A stretch of DNA of 64,000 bases from Peronospora farinosa (taxonomy: Eukaryota; Oomycota; Peronosporomycetes; Peronosporales; Peronosporaceae): NCBI GenBank assembly GCA_947646735.1, contig CANTFK010000180.1:1-64000 (forward strand), written 5' to 3'. Made by a program: the position numbers and the translations under genes. Positions within the stretch are counted from its first letter, which is position 1, and each line of letters begins with the position of its first letter. Below, in pieces: positions 1 through 9,309 of the stretch. The notes under the pieces are model-generated. The model saw nothing but the letters and a program-made list of their open reading frames with translations, searched no databases and was not told the DNA's origin.

Positions 1-577
1 CGGGCAGCACGTTCACTGGCAGCCTCAGCCTCCAGCTGAGCATCGGCAGCTATGTTCACGGCCTGATCAACATCGTCCTGAGCAACCAGGACGCCAGCAC
101 TACCATCGCGAGGGCCCTCCTCCGCTTGTTGACGCGGAGGGACAGGTGCGCTGGATTGTAGACCGCATTGTGGGTCACGAGGACCCTCCACAACCAGTAC
201 TGCAGTCGGCTCATGAGAAGCGCGCGGTTCCATCCGTGCGCAGGTACCGAGTACGTTGGCTTGGATTCCCTCCCGAGCAGGATACATGGGAACCACGTTC
301 CTCACTCCTTCGTGACGTTCCAGATGTGGTTCTGTCGTATGAAGCCACGAAGTCGGGCTATTCCAATGCGGGCGAGCACGCGAACGCTCTCGTGACAAAC
401 GAGAGCGGTAAGGAGATCCACGTCGTCGAGAACGAGAACGATGACGCGAACGAGAACGATGTCGTGAACGAGAACGATGCCGTGAACGAGAACGTCGTGG
501 TGAATACATTATCACGATTGCGAGGCGAGAATCGCGCAGCAGGACGGGCAGGCGAACGTGTCGCTGCCCTGCGCTGA
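1..577 (+). pseudogene. pol: pol C-terminus with chromodomain (A family, partial)
   Basis: This is the C-terminal end of a Ty3/gypsy polyprotein. The frame is open from about 146 to the stop at 577. It encodes a chromodomain with the aromatic and acidic residues usual for the fold ([12 protein letters not shown], then [18 protein letters not shown]). Chromodomains at integrase C-termini are thought to steer integration to modified histones. A degenerate run of repeats encoding an N-E-N-D pattern follows the domain (about 425-510). The same DNA is read on the other strand by an antisense ORF. The start is outside the window and the copy is not expected to be functional. Confidence 0.8.
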
Positions 578-1245
578 TGATTCCGCGGAGATTGACTCCG
601 CTGTCGCGAGTGGTGCTGCCAGCGAGGCGCACCACGAATAACTGCGCTTCTCCGTTCGCTCAGACTTCGCTCATACTTTGCAATCCAACTTCGTTCGCGA
701 TCACTGAGTGGACACTCAGCGATGTGTCGTCGCCATTCGTCATGAGTTGGGCGTGGAGTCGAGTCACAAGATTGGCATCCTTCATTGACATGGACGAAGC
801 AGAGGCGGTCCTCATTCCAAGCATCCTCACACACTCTTTCGCGTAGCGCGCCGATGGAGTGATCGGCGCGAAGCTCCTCTCGATTGGCGAGCCATAATTG
901 GAAGCTGCTACCATCCTCGAGCATCCGATTCCAACGTTGGATGAAGGCACACCAAGAACGTTGTAGAGCTTCATGCTCGATTCCATCAAGACCTTTCCCG
1001 CGCAGTTTTCGAAATCGGCGGAAGTAGTCCCGCATCGTGTCCAGTGAGTCCGGAGCGTGAGCTCCGGACAAGTCGTACAGTGACCAAGGTATGAGCTGCC
1101 GCGCCATGATGCTGGTTGTTGCACTCCCGCTGATGTTTCTTGGGAGTGCTGCTGGATTGGGTGTTGGGTCTCCGGACATTGCTTGTTCGTTTGTGAGCGA
1201 CGGGTTTTCGACAGTTGAGCACTCACGGTTGGTGAGTGCTGTCAT
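358..1245 (-). CDS. antisense ORF protein, A family (shortened copy)
   Basis: This 295-codon ORF starts with ATG 13 bp inside the 3' LTR and runs antisense to the chromodomain end of pol. It is the counterpart of the 481-residue ORF at 9,310-10,755. The two agree without an internal indel for roughly the first 235 residues, including the segment with the LCxxxxxxxxCxxC pattern. They diverge by a frameshift where the intact copy enters its Arg/Ser repeat, so this copy loses the RS repeat and coiled coil. Function is unknown. I treat it as a real but C-terminally damaged member of an element-encoded protein family. Confidence 0.55.
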   Translation of the reverse strand: MTALTNRECSTVENPSLTNEQAMSGDPTPNPAALPRNISGSATTSIMARQLIPWSLYDLSGAHAPDSLDTMRDYFRRFRKLRGKGLDGIEHEALQRSWCAFIQRWNRMLEDGSSFQLWLANREELRADHSIGALRERVCEDAWNEDRLCFVHVNEGCQSCDSTPRPTHDEWRRHIAECPLSDRERSWIAKYERSLSERRSAVIRGAPRWQHHSRQRSQSPRNHQRRAATRSPARPAARFSPRNRDNVFTTTFSFTASFSFTTSFSFASSFSFSTTWISLPLSFVTRAFACSPALE

Positions 1246-1258
1246 GAGAAGGGGGTGA

Positions 1259-1587
1259 TGTAATGGGCTACATTACACACATAGTATTAACATAAATAAA
1301 CAATTACATATGTAGGCAGGTGCTGGGCCCGAATAGCGGGCACAGCGTGGTAATTTATTATTGGTTTATTATTGGGGCCTAAAAGTCCCCAATATGGACC
1401 AATGATAAATCAACCTGAAATTGTGTGGTTCCCGAAAGGCGGGAACACTGTCGTATTTATTACGACTAAAATCTTCGTAATTAGTACGAATTAAAACCAA
1501 AATAAAAATCAGAGTTAAATTTACTTAATACCTAATACTTGGGCTTGAGTCTTCCTCGAGCGCGCGTGTAAGCTAGTGACGGTACGT
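1259..1587 (+). repeat. A-family LTR, right end truncated
   Basis: It begins TGTAATGGGC and matches the LTRs at 8,955-9,296 and 16,433-16,771 (reverse orientation) and 47,487-47,827. It stops at GGTACGT, about 15 bases before the expected terminal CCGTTACA. It contains the small inverted repeat around TTCCCGAAAGGCGGGAA that is shared by the family. Confidence 0.88.
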
Positions 1588-2053
1588 GATATACACTAGA
1601 GGTATTCGCATTGATGGGAATGACGCCCAGCTCGGACTTGGCATCATTAAATGACGTCAGTCAGCTACGTCATCAAGCGAGCTTTAATATTTATGTAAGT
1701 TCGCACTTTGGGATGCGCATCATTAGAGATGGCGTCCATCATTCCATATTAACCAATCAGTAGTTAAATTTATTATATTAAGTTTATTACTCAATAAGAT
1801 TTCACTAAATATTAGCAGTCTTGAATTTGCTACACATTGTATATGCGCACGAGAAGCTAAATAAGCTTTCTGCGTGTCGTAAGTGAACTATCTCTTGTCT
1901 TAGAAATTGTTGCGCGGTTCGCTTGAAGCGACCGGCAGCGGTTGATACAGCGCTTTAGTGCTCACCAACACTACCACCACCGCACGCGGAGGTAAGACGG
2001 TCTAATTGCTTCCCATGCTGCTCGAAGGTGTGTGCTTGCGTAGCACGTGATTT
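1588..2053 (+). repeat. LTR fragment distantly related to the B-family LTR
   Basis: The 3' half shares blocks with the B LTRs in the same order: CCAATCAGTAGTTAAA, CAGTCTTGAATTT, GCACGAGAAG, and the GGTAAGACGGTCTAA segment near the end. The upstream half is different. It abuts the truncated A LTR directly. It is most simply the right part of an LTR from a B-related subfamily whose left part was replaced by the A copy. Confidence 0.65.
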
Positions 2054-3528
2054 TTAGAGTGTATGTCTAACAAAAGTTATCGTTCTGTGCGAAACTTTGT
2101 TAAAACAGAGGAACCTTCTATTTTGAATTTTGAGCTAAATTACTAACAGCTTGAAAGTGGAAGACGAGCATGGATAGTGCTTGGCAACTCGAATTGAACA
2201 CGTACATAATAATCGTTTCGAAAATGCGCCCATCATGCAAAAGCTTCGACTCAATACTCTAAGTGACAACAATTGCAAGTCGCCGATGTCAGTCAGGCTC
2301 CTTGCGCCATGCAGGTGAGTTTAGTGAAGATGACGTTTGCTCGCCTGCTCGACGATCGGCCTTACAAAAAGAGCACTAATCAAGAGTAACGTGTCCTCGT
2401 CAACGATGATTGCACGCCATAAAAACAAAATGATGGGATCTCCATAGAGTAATTGGTCCCAACACATACATTATTGGCTCTAAGTTAGCTGGTTGTGTTG
2501 GAACGTGTCTATAAACTTTAATTTGACCTGGACCACCTGCAGCTAAGACAGCTATAGATCAACAAGCTTATGCTTGGAAGTGTGCCTTTCATTGTCATTG
2601 TTAGGTCCCGATTGAAGTGGCTATATACTATAGAAAAGCACTACATGTTTTGCTGTTGTTGTCTTGTTGCATTTAACGCTTATGACAGACTCCAGAGCGG
2701 TCGTTTAGACGGACGCATAATTGAGCAAATGTAGGCCTTATTTTGTACTTTTTGCTTTTGCAAGATACTATATATATAAAATGTGCGTGGCTCATGAACA
2801 TAGCATCATTGCCTGCCATGCCATGGCTTCAAATGAGACAGCTTCAACTTCGATGGATCGCTAGAACTGTATTCAGTACAGTGAGTTTAAACCCAGGATG
2901 TCCCAGACGGGTTTAGAAAGTTGGGATCTCACTTACAGTTACCAAGTGACAAGCGCGATACGGGTTTAGAGAATAGTAAAGCCACTGAAGTAAAAGTTGA
3001 CCACACGATCTGACGTACCAGCACTTTTTTGAGTGCGAAACCTTATGATCCGTATCTGTATCTTTGTTATGAGACACTGACGTGCGAAAGCTTCATAGCG
3101 GAGGCTTACGACAACTCGATTCGATATCGACGAGGCTTTCTAGTCCCGATTGCGAGTGACTATAATGTACCTCTGCTTCCTTATCTATCAAATAGCGTTA
3201 AGTGTTGTAACATATACTAATGATGACAACTTCGTCGATAAACTGCTACCAGTGCAAAGTGTAGCCTAAATACATGCAAATATATCTATTCAACGAGAAC
3301 TCTTAGAAGTAACAAGCACCGCTTATTTCCTCTATTTAAGGTACATACCTCATTTAACCGCAAAGCGTCAAATTGAAACGAAGCAGCGACGCAGGAGTAC
3401 TTAGTTTCAATATAGTCGTACGACACGTCACTAGGCCAGTTGACATCTTCCTTATCACTCACTTTCACTATTCGATAGGAGGGCTGACCCATCCATCTTA
3501 AGTATCAATCCCCTGGCTCTTTTGCTCC
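2054..3528. other. intergenic region upstream of actin
   Basis: No convincing gene, RNA gene or repeat is visible in this AT-leaning stretch. A 63-codon open frame at 3,029-3,220 lacks recognisable features and I do not call it. The right end carries the actin promoter region. Confidence 0.5.
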
Positions 3529-3532
3529 CATA

Positions 3533-3552
3533 GCTCACTTTTCATTTCTTCC
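3533..3552 (+). promoter_or_regulatory. oomycete-type initiator (Inr plus pyrimidine-rich flank) of actin
   Basis: GCTCACTTTTCATTTCTTCC fits the known oomycete core promoter pattern, a GCTCATT-like initiator followed by a CAWTTT-type flanking block. It lies about 75 bp upstream of the actin ATG. The transcript start is inferred to fall inside it. Confidence 0.65.
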
Positions 3553-3611
3553 ACTTGGTCGCAGATCTCCCTCCTCCTCCTCCTTCCATCTCTACTCCCT
3601 CCTCTTATACA

Positions 3612-4742
3612 ATGGCCGACGAAGACGTTCAAGCTTTGGTCGTAGACAACGGCTCCGGTATGTGTAAAGCCGGTTTTGCCGGTGATGACGCTCCCCGTGC
3701 CGTGTTCCCATCCATCGTAGGCCGTCCCAAACATTTGGGTATCATGGTCGGCATGGACCAGAAAGACGCTTACGTCGGTGACGAAGCTCAGTCAAAACGT
3801 GGTGTTTTGACGTTGAAATATCCCATTGAACACGGTATTGTGACGAACTGGGACGACATGGAAAAGATTTGGCACCACACTTTTTACAATGAGCTTCGTG
3901 TGGCTCCGGAAGAACACCCGGTCTTGTTGACGGAAGCTCCCCTCAACCCTAAAGCAAATCGGGAACGTATGACACAAATTATGTTTGAGACCTTTAATGT
4001 CCCGGCCATGTATGTAAACATCCAAGCTGTCCTGTCGTTGTACGCATCGGGTCGTACCACGGGTTGTGTGCTGGATTCCGGTGATGGTGTGTCCCACACT
4101 GTACCCATTTACGAAGGGTACGCGTTACCCCATGCCATTGTGCGTCTGGATCTCGCAGGTCGTGATTTGACCGATTACATGATGAAGATTTTGACGGAAC
4201 GTGGGTATTCGTTTACTACGACAGCCGAACGAGAAATTGTGCGTGATATTAAGGAGAAACTTACGTACATTGCATTGGATTTTGATCAAGAAATGAAGAC
4301 TGCTGCTGAATCATCGGGACTCGAAAAGAGTTACGAATTGCCAGATGGTAACGTCATTGTCATTGGCAATGAACGTTTCCGTACCCCTGAGGTGCTGTTC
4401 CAACCGTCACTTATTGGAAAAGAAGCATCAGGTATTCATGACTGCACATTCCAGACCATCATGAAGTGTGACGTTGATATCCGTAAGGATTTGTACTGCA
4501 ACATTGTCCTGTCGGGTGGTACCACAATGTACCCTGGTGTTGGTGAACGGATGACGAAGGAACTTACGGCTCTTGCTCCGTCTACGATGAAGATCAAGGT
4601 GGTTGCCCCTCCTGAACGCAAGTACTCGGTGTGGATTGGTGGTTCCATCTTGTCGTCGTTATCGACATTCCAGCAGATGTGGATCTCGAAGGCCGAGTAC
4701 GATGAATCGGGCCCGTCGATCGTGCACCGCAAGTGTTTTTAA
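3612..4742 (+). CDS. actA: actin
   Basis: This encodes a full-length 376-residue conventional actin, the filament-forming cytoskeletal ATPase. Family signatures are complete: [19 protein letters not shown] at the N-terminus (phosphate-binding loop 1), the [10 protein letters not shown] block, [12 protein letters not shown] (phosphate loop 2), and the C-terminus [11 protein letters not shown]. The length equals that of typical actins and there is no intron, as is usual for oomycete actins. I chose the ATG giving MADEDVQ because it yields the conserved acidic N-terminus; the frame is open further upstream but only with non-ATG codons. An oomycete initiator sits about 75 bp upstream. Some substitutions are unusual for an actin (for example [11 protein letters not shown]), compatible with a divergent oomycete paralogue. 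Confidence 0.97.
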
Positions 4743-5257
4743 GTGGCGAAAAGAGGTTGCCATAACTGGACTTAACATCGGAAGGAATAAGACGCTGCTG
4801 CTCTACATACACACATCTTGAGGCTTTAGTGCTTCGATGCAAGTAGGAAGTAGCACAAGTGCTACTTCCTCAGTTGCTCAGTTGCTTCCAAATCTATATT
4901 TTCTTTATAATCTCTAATATACCTAAGACTGATGTTAACTAGTATTCATCCTTATTTGGCTGGCAAGCGGCATTCAGACAACATAGTGTTACTAAGAATG
5001 GAATCACCGACTGTGGCTCACAAATCAATGTATCGTTTGGTTCATAAGATTGGATCCAACTTATAGATAGCGCGAACAATATTGCATCTAGAACCTACCA
5101 CCAATCCTAAAAGTGTTTATGCCGATTTGCTACCTTAAAATCAATCGAGACAGGCATACATCAATTGACTGAATCTGATGCTGCAACGACAAGATGTGTA
5201 ATCGTGATTGAGATTATTCGTTATATGATACACATACTTGCATTGATACAAGGAGTA
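4743..5257. other. actin 3' flank
   Basis: This is 515 bp of AT-rich sequence between the actin stop and the B element. No gene is seen. It presumably contains the actin 3' UTR; no clear AATAAA was found. It ends in GAGTA, the left copy of the B target duplication. Confidence 0.5.
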
Positions 5258-5867
5258 TGTAACAGGGTACCTAGTTACACGTAAACATTAAGTAATATAC
5301 TTAATGTTTGGTCTAAAAGTATCCATGATTACTTTTGACCAGTCACTTGGGTGCGACACACAAATGTGATCCACCCTCGTGAATGTAATATCCATTGATG
5401 GATTCACATAAGAAGGGACGACGCTAGTTGAAGCTAGGCATCACGACGTCTCAGAAGGACGTCAGTTGCGATCTTAAATCTAGATTTAAGATCATGCGAC
5501 AGGATACGCTTCTAAAGAGTCGCGTATCCGATCTATAAATATATAATATATATATATAGCCAATCAGTAGTTAAACATATATTTAGTTATAATTAATTAA
5601 ATATATCTCAGTCTTGAATTTACTTAAACAAACACACCACGCACGAGAAGTTGAGAAACTTCTGCGTGACGTCGGTGTTGTAAGCGTTAAGAAGTTCGTT
5701 GCACTCTCGCTAAAGCGAGAGGCAACTGGTGGTACGACTGCTTAAGCAGTCGACCAACCTCCCAACCACCCTCGCACGCGAAGGTAAGACGGTCTAACCG
5801 CTTCCTCGCTTGTGCATAAGGTGTGTGCTCGTAGTACGAGGCAACTTCGTAGAAGTGCCCGTCTACA
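5258..5867 (+). repeat. B 5' LTR
   Basis: This 610-bp LTR ends CTACA and is followed by CT and the primer site TGGTAGCA. It differs from the 3' LTR by about six substitutions plus a length change in a TA dinucleotide run (about 5,540-5,560), roughly 1% by eye. Confidence 0.95.
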
Positions 5868-5926
5868 CTTGGTAGCAATCGTAGTCCTTCCCACGACCCG
5901 TCTCTCTGAGCGTGCGTGTGGTTGAC

Positions 5927-7008
5927 ATGGTCCTTAATATGGACTGGAGTGACTTCCCTCACCTCTCCCAACATCATAGAGAGTTGGCAGAGCATATGGC
6001 GCAGGGACTTGGTGAACAAGCCCTGGTTCATCTCTTGCATTGTCCTCCTGAGCAACATGTTGCTCAGTTGTAGCGATTTGAGTCGTTTGTGCTCGGACAG
6101 CGTAGAAACGCGTCCGAGGTAAACAGCCAAGCCACCGCTGAGTCCATCACTAAGACTTAGGATGAGCTTAGGCTTGAGCAGGCACGTAATGAGGCGCTCA
6201 ACATGACTGTTGAGACGCTCTCTGCCCGCCTGCTCAACCGAGGCCCATTCGGATGGACCCTCCGAAGTTTGATGGAACTAGCTCTCACACGATTGTTCAC
6301 TGGCTATTAGCAGTGGAGCAATGTGGAGTGGCGCAGCTCATCGAAGACGACACCAGAATGGTGTCGTATGCCATGTCCAACTTGCGTGGCAAAGCGTCAG
6401 AGTGGGCATACTCTGCGCTGATGGCTAATGCTGATGCATTTCCATCATGGGCGATCTTTAAGTCAAAGATTCGCGCCATGTATCAGCCGCCTAACAACGA
6501 AGTGTTGCTTATGGCGCGCTTCTTTGGAGCACGACAGGCGAAACGCTCTCTGCAAGAGTTTGTGCAGGAGATGCGTTCGCTGTCGGCGTCCATCAATGGG
6601 GAACCGATACCAGAGCGTATCAAGGTAGCCACGTTCATGAATGGACTTAGGCATGGCCCATCGCATCAGGCCCTTTTCAGAAAGGTGCCAGCGACGATGG
6701 AAGAGGCAATTGACAGTGCCTTAGTTGAGGAGCAATCCTACAACAGCGCCTCGGCGACAGCCTATTACAGGCCGTCGTCCGAGAAGTCTGATGCCACTCC
6801 TATGGAGTTAGGCAATGCAGATGTGATCTGCTACAAGTGCGGCAAGCGAGGCCATATGATGGCTCGCTGCTATGCCAAGGTAGCTGCTGGTGCTAAGGCA
6901 GCCAGCAAAAGGTCTCCCAACCCGAAGGGAGGTGCGAAAAACCAGCGTGCACGACGCACGGGTTCAGCACCTGCCCAAGATGGGTCGGGAAATGCGGGAG
7001 CGCAGTAG
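5927..7008 (+). pseudogene. gag: gag of element B (broken)
   Basis: The N-terminal part starts at ATG 5,927 and hits a stop at 6,071-6,073. The main capsid-like part is open from 6,253 to 7,008 in another frame. The latter shows the retrotransposon gag pattern (a WAxxxxxxADAFPSW block, then FMNGLRHG) and ends with a zinc knuckle CYKCGKRGHMMARC (C-X2-C-X4-H-X4-C) and a basic tail. Gag would form the particle and bind element RNA. The early stop makes this copy non-functional for gag. The gag stop TAG lies inside the conserved stem described at 6,978-7,024. Confidence 0.85.
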
Positions 7009-7024
7009 GGATGGGATGCCCTAC
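6978..7024 (+). promoter_or_regulatory. candidate -1 frameshift signal (element B)
   Basis: An X-XXY-YYZ heptamer GGGAAAT in the gag phase is followed ten bases later by a 7-bp stem, AGTAGGG pairing with CCCTACT, whose 5' arm includes the gag stop TAG. The -1 frame after the heptamer is open for over 40 codons beyond the gag stop. The same arrangement occurs in elements A, C and F. Confidence 0.6.
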
Positions 7025-7099
7025 TTTCGCGGACTCTGAAGCTACCCCTAAGTTCAGAGTGATCGAACAAATGGGTAGCATAGTCCCTGAGGTTCCGAA

Positions 7100-8954
7100 A
7101 GGTCGGACCTCAACCCTTTTGGTCTATAGCGCTTGAGTACGAGGCTATGACCAAGTGATGACCCTTCTCGTGGATTCGGGTGCATCACAAAACTTTGTGA
7201 AACTCGCGGCTCTAATAAGAGACCGGCGAGTTATGAGTCGCTTTGCCAGGATGGCAAGCGAGAAGAGGCGATCGTTCGTTTAGCGAACGGCGCGCTCGTC
7301 AAATCGAAGGGAGTTCAAGTTGAACTCGCCTTCAGTTTCAGTGACTTCTCTTGTAAAGAGAAGTTCACAGTGCTAAGTATGGAGAGTCCATATGAACTCA
7401 TCCTAGGCATGCCTTGGTTGGCTAAACACCAACCATGGATAGACTGGCGTACACGCACAGTCGCTAGCTCTACGCAAGACACCGGAAAGGATGTGCTCTT
7501 GCGAGAGGCTTATGTGACTGATGCTGTGTCCAACACAGTCGAGGGTGCGATGACGGTATGTCAATCGACACCAGGAACTACCCAGCTCGAAAGGAGTGGT
7601 GTAGTTGTGAGTGCACTGGCGGAAAGCCAGGTGACACATATTCCTACCCAGGTCGAAAAGACTGGTGTAGTGAATGGGGCGATGACAGGTAGTCATGCGT
7701 CCAATAGTCCTGCACAGAGCCAAGAGCCTGTGGCAGTTGATGGTGGGCTGACAGCAAGTCAAGCGCCACAAGAACCGGCACAGAGCCAAGAGCCTGGTGC
7801 GGTTGGAAGGAGTGCGTTAGCTGAGATAGCAACGACACCTTCTTCCAGGTCAAAGGTCGTGGTTACTCGAAGAACGAGCACCAGACGTATTAAGACGATC
7901 AAGGGCACGTCGAAACGAGTGACCCTTGGATCAGTCTCGGTCCAAGAGGACGGACCTACGAACGAGTTGTTCGAGGCCGTCTAAGACAAAATGCCGGAGG
8001 CATCCTCAGTTGAGGTGCTCCAACTTGTCTTGGCATCTTCCGAGGAGATAGTAAATCTCTCGGAGATGACGTGGGATCTGTTCCTGTCCGAACTAAAGGA
8101 AGGAAAGATCCACGAGATATTCGCACCAGTTCCAGAAGAGAACGTGGTGGACTGTTGCTCTTCATCCACGATGGATGAGAGCGTCTTGGAGACCGACAAA
8201 AAGAAACGGTTCGCTGCTCAAGGCTGGGATGCCTTGAAGGACAGCCCGTTCTATGATGTTCTGTGGAAACACCGTGATGTGTTTCCAGCAGAAGTGCCGA
8301 GCCGCCTACCGTCCGATAGGGGCATTAGTCACGAGATTGACCTGGAGCCTGGCACCAAGTATTGTGTGGCCAGGCAATGGCCGTTGCCGAAGGAACAAGT
8401 CGATTACATCGATGAGTTCTTCGACTAGATAACTAAGTCGGTACATGTACGTGAGAGCAAGTCGCCTCACTGCAGCCCGACCTTCTGTGTGCGTAAAGCA
8501 ACAGGAGGATGGAGCATGGTTCATGCTTATAATAAGCTGAACACGGCCACCATTCCGGCTCAGACGACGATCCCGCGGAAAGATGTTTTGTTGAATTCCA
8601 TGGGAAAGTCGACTATCTTTTCCGCGTTGGATCTGAAGGATGGCTAGTATCAGATTCTCATGAGAGATACCGATGTAGCCAAAACGGCAGTAAGCACCCC
8701 AAGCGGTATGCTGTGGGAGTGGCTTGTGATACCACAAGGGTTGAAAAATGCTCCGTCAACATTCAACCGAGTAGTGGCTCACGTGATGCGTCAGCACCGT
8801 GCCTACGCGCCCCATTACTTTGACGATGTATTCGTGCATAGTAGTGCGGAGGGCGGTCTGAGCGCGATAGAGTCGCACAAGCGTCATTTGGACGCTGTGT
8901 TGCAGACTCTGGGTGACGCCCAATTATACGTGAACTTGCAAAAGTGCGTAATAG
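7100..8954 (+). pseudogene. pol: protease and RT N-terminal half of element B (broken, interrupted by A)
   Basis: This is the first part of the B polyprotein. An aspartic protease motif (LLVDSGASQNFV) is encoded near 7,160-7,200, followed by the IL-GMPWL block near 7,405. A low-complexity linker with repeats such as SQEP runs from about 7,520 to 7,860. RT begins around 8,260 (HEIDLEPGTKYCVARQWPL) and reaches YFDD near 8,818 and NLQKC near 8,940. Stops or shifts occur at about 7,135, 7,982, 8,426 and 8,645. At 8,954 the coding sequence is interrupted by element A and resumes in the same frame at 16,777 once one target-duplication copy is discounted. Confidence 0.9.
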
Positions 8955-9296
8955 TGTAACGGGGCTAGAACGTACCGTCACTAGCTTACACGTGCGCTTG
9001 AGGAAGACTCAAGCCCAAGTATTAGGTATTAAGTAAATTTAACTCTGATTTTTATTTTGGTTTTAATTCGTACTAATTACGAAGATTTTAGTCGTAATAA
9101 ATACGACAGTGTTCCCGCCTTTCGGGAACCACACAATTTCAGGTTGATTTATCATTGGTCCATATTGGGGACTTTAGGCCCAATAATGAACCAATAATAA
9201 ATTACCACGCTGTGCCCGCTATTCGGGCCCAGCACCTGCCTACATATGTAATTGTTTATTTGTGTTAATGCTATATGTGTAATGTAGCCCATTACA
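8955..9296 (-). repeat. A 3' LTR
   Basis: On the plus strand this 342-bp LTR starts TGTAACGGGG and ends CATTACA. It differs from the other A LTR by about nine substitutions and two small indels, concentrated in the last 40 bp. Confidence 0.95.
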
Positions 9297-9309
9297 TCAC
9301 CCCCTTCTC

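Larger units (their letters stand above)
1..1587 (+). mobile_element. A-family chromovirus, truncated copy (3' end and 3' LTR)
   Basis: This is the 3' end of a Ty3/gypsy chromovirus in + orientation, cut by the window start. Its sequence is near-identical to the reverse complement of element A (8,955-16,771). It contains the chromodomain end of pol, an antisense ORF, a purine-rich tract (about 1,247-1,258) and most of a 3' LTR. The LTR lacks its last ~15 bases, so the copy is also truncated on the right, where it joins an unrelated LTR fragment. No target-site duplication can be tested. Confidence 0.9.

Noticed and set aside
3029..3220. 63-codon frame upstream of actin
   Set aside because: No domain, no conserved context and a length expected by chance in this composition.
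5687..6130. 147-codon minus-strand frame across the B 5' LTR and gag start
   Set aside because: It overlaps the LTR, primer site and gag leader, is not in the position of the 3'-end antisense ORF, and has no recognisable features.
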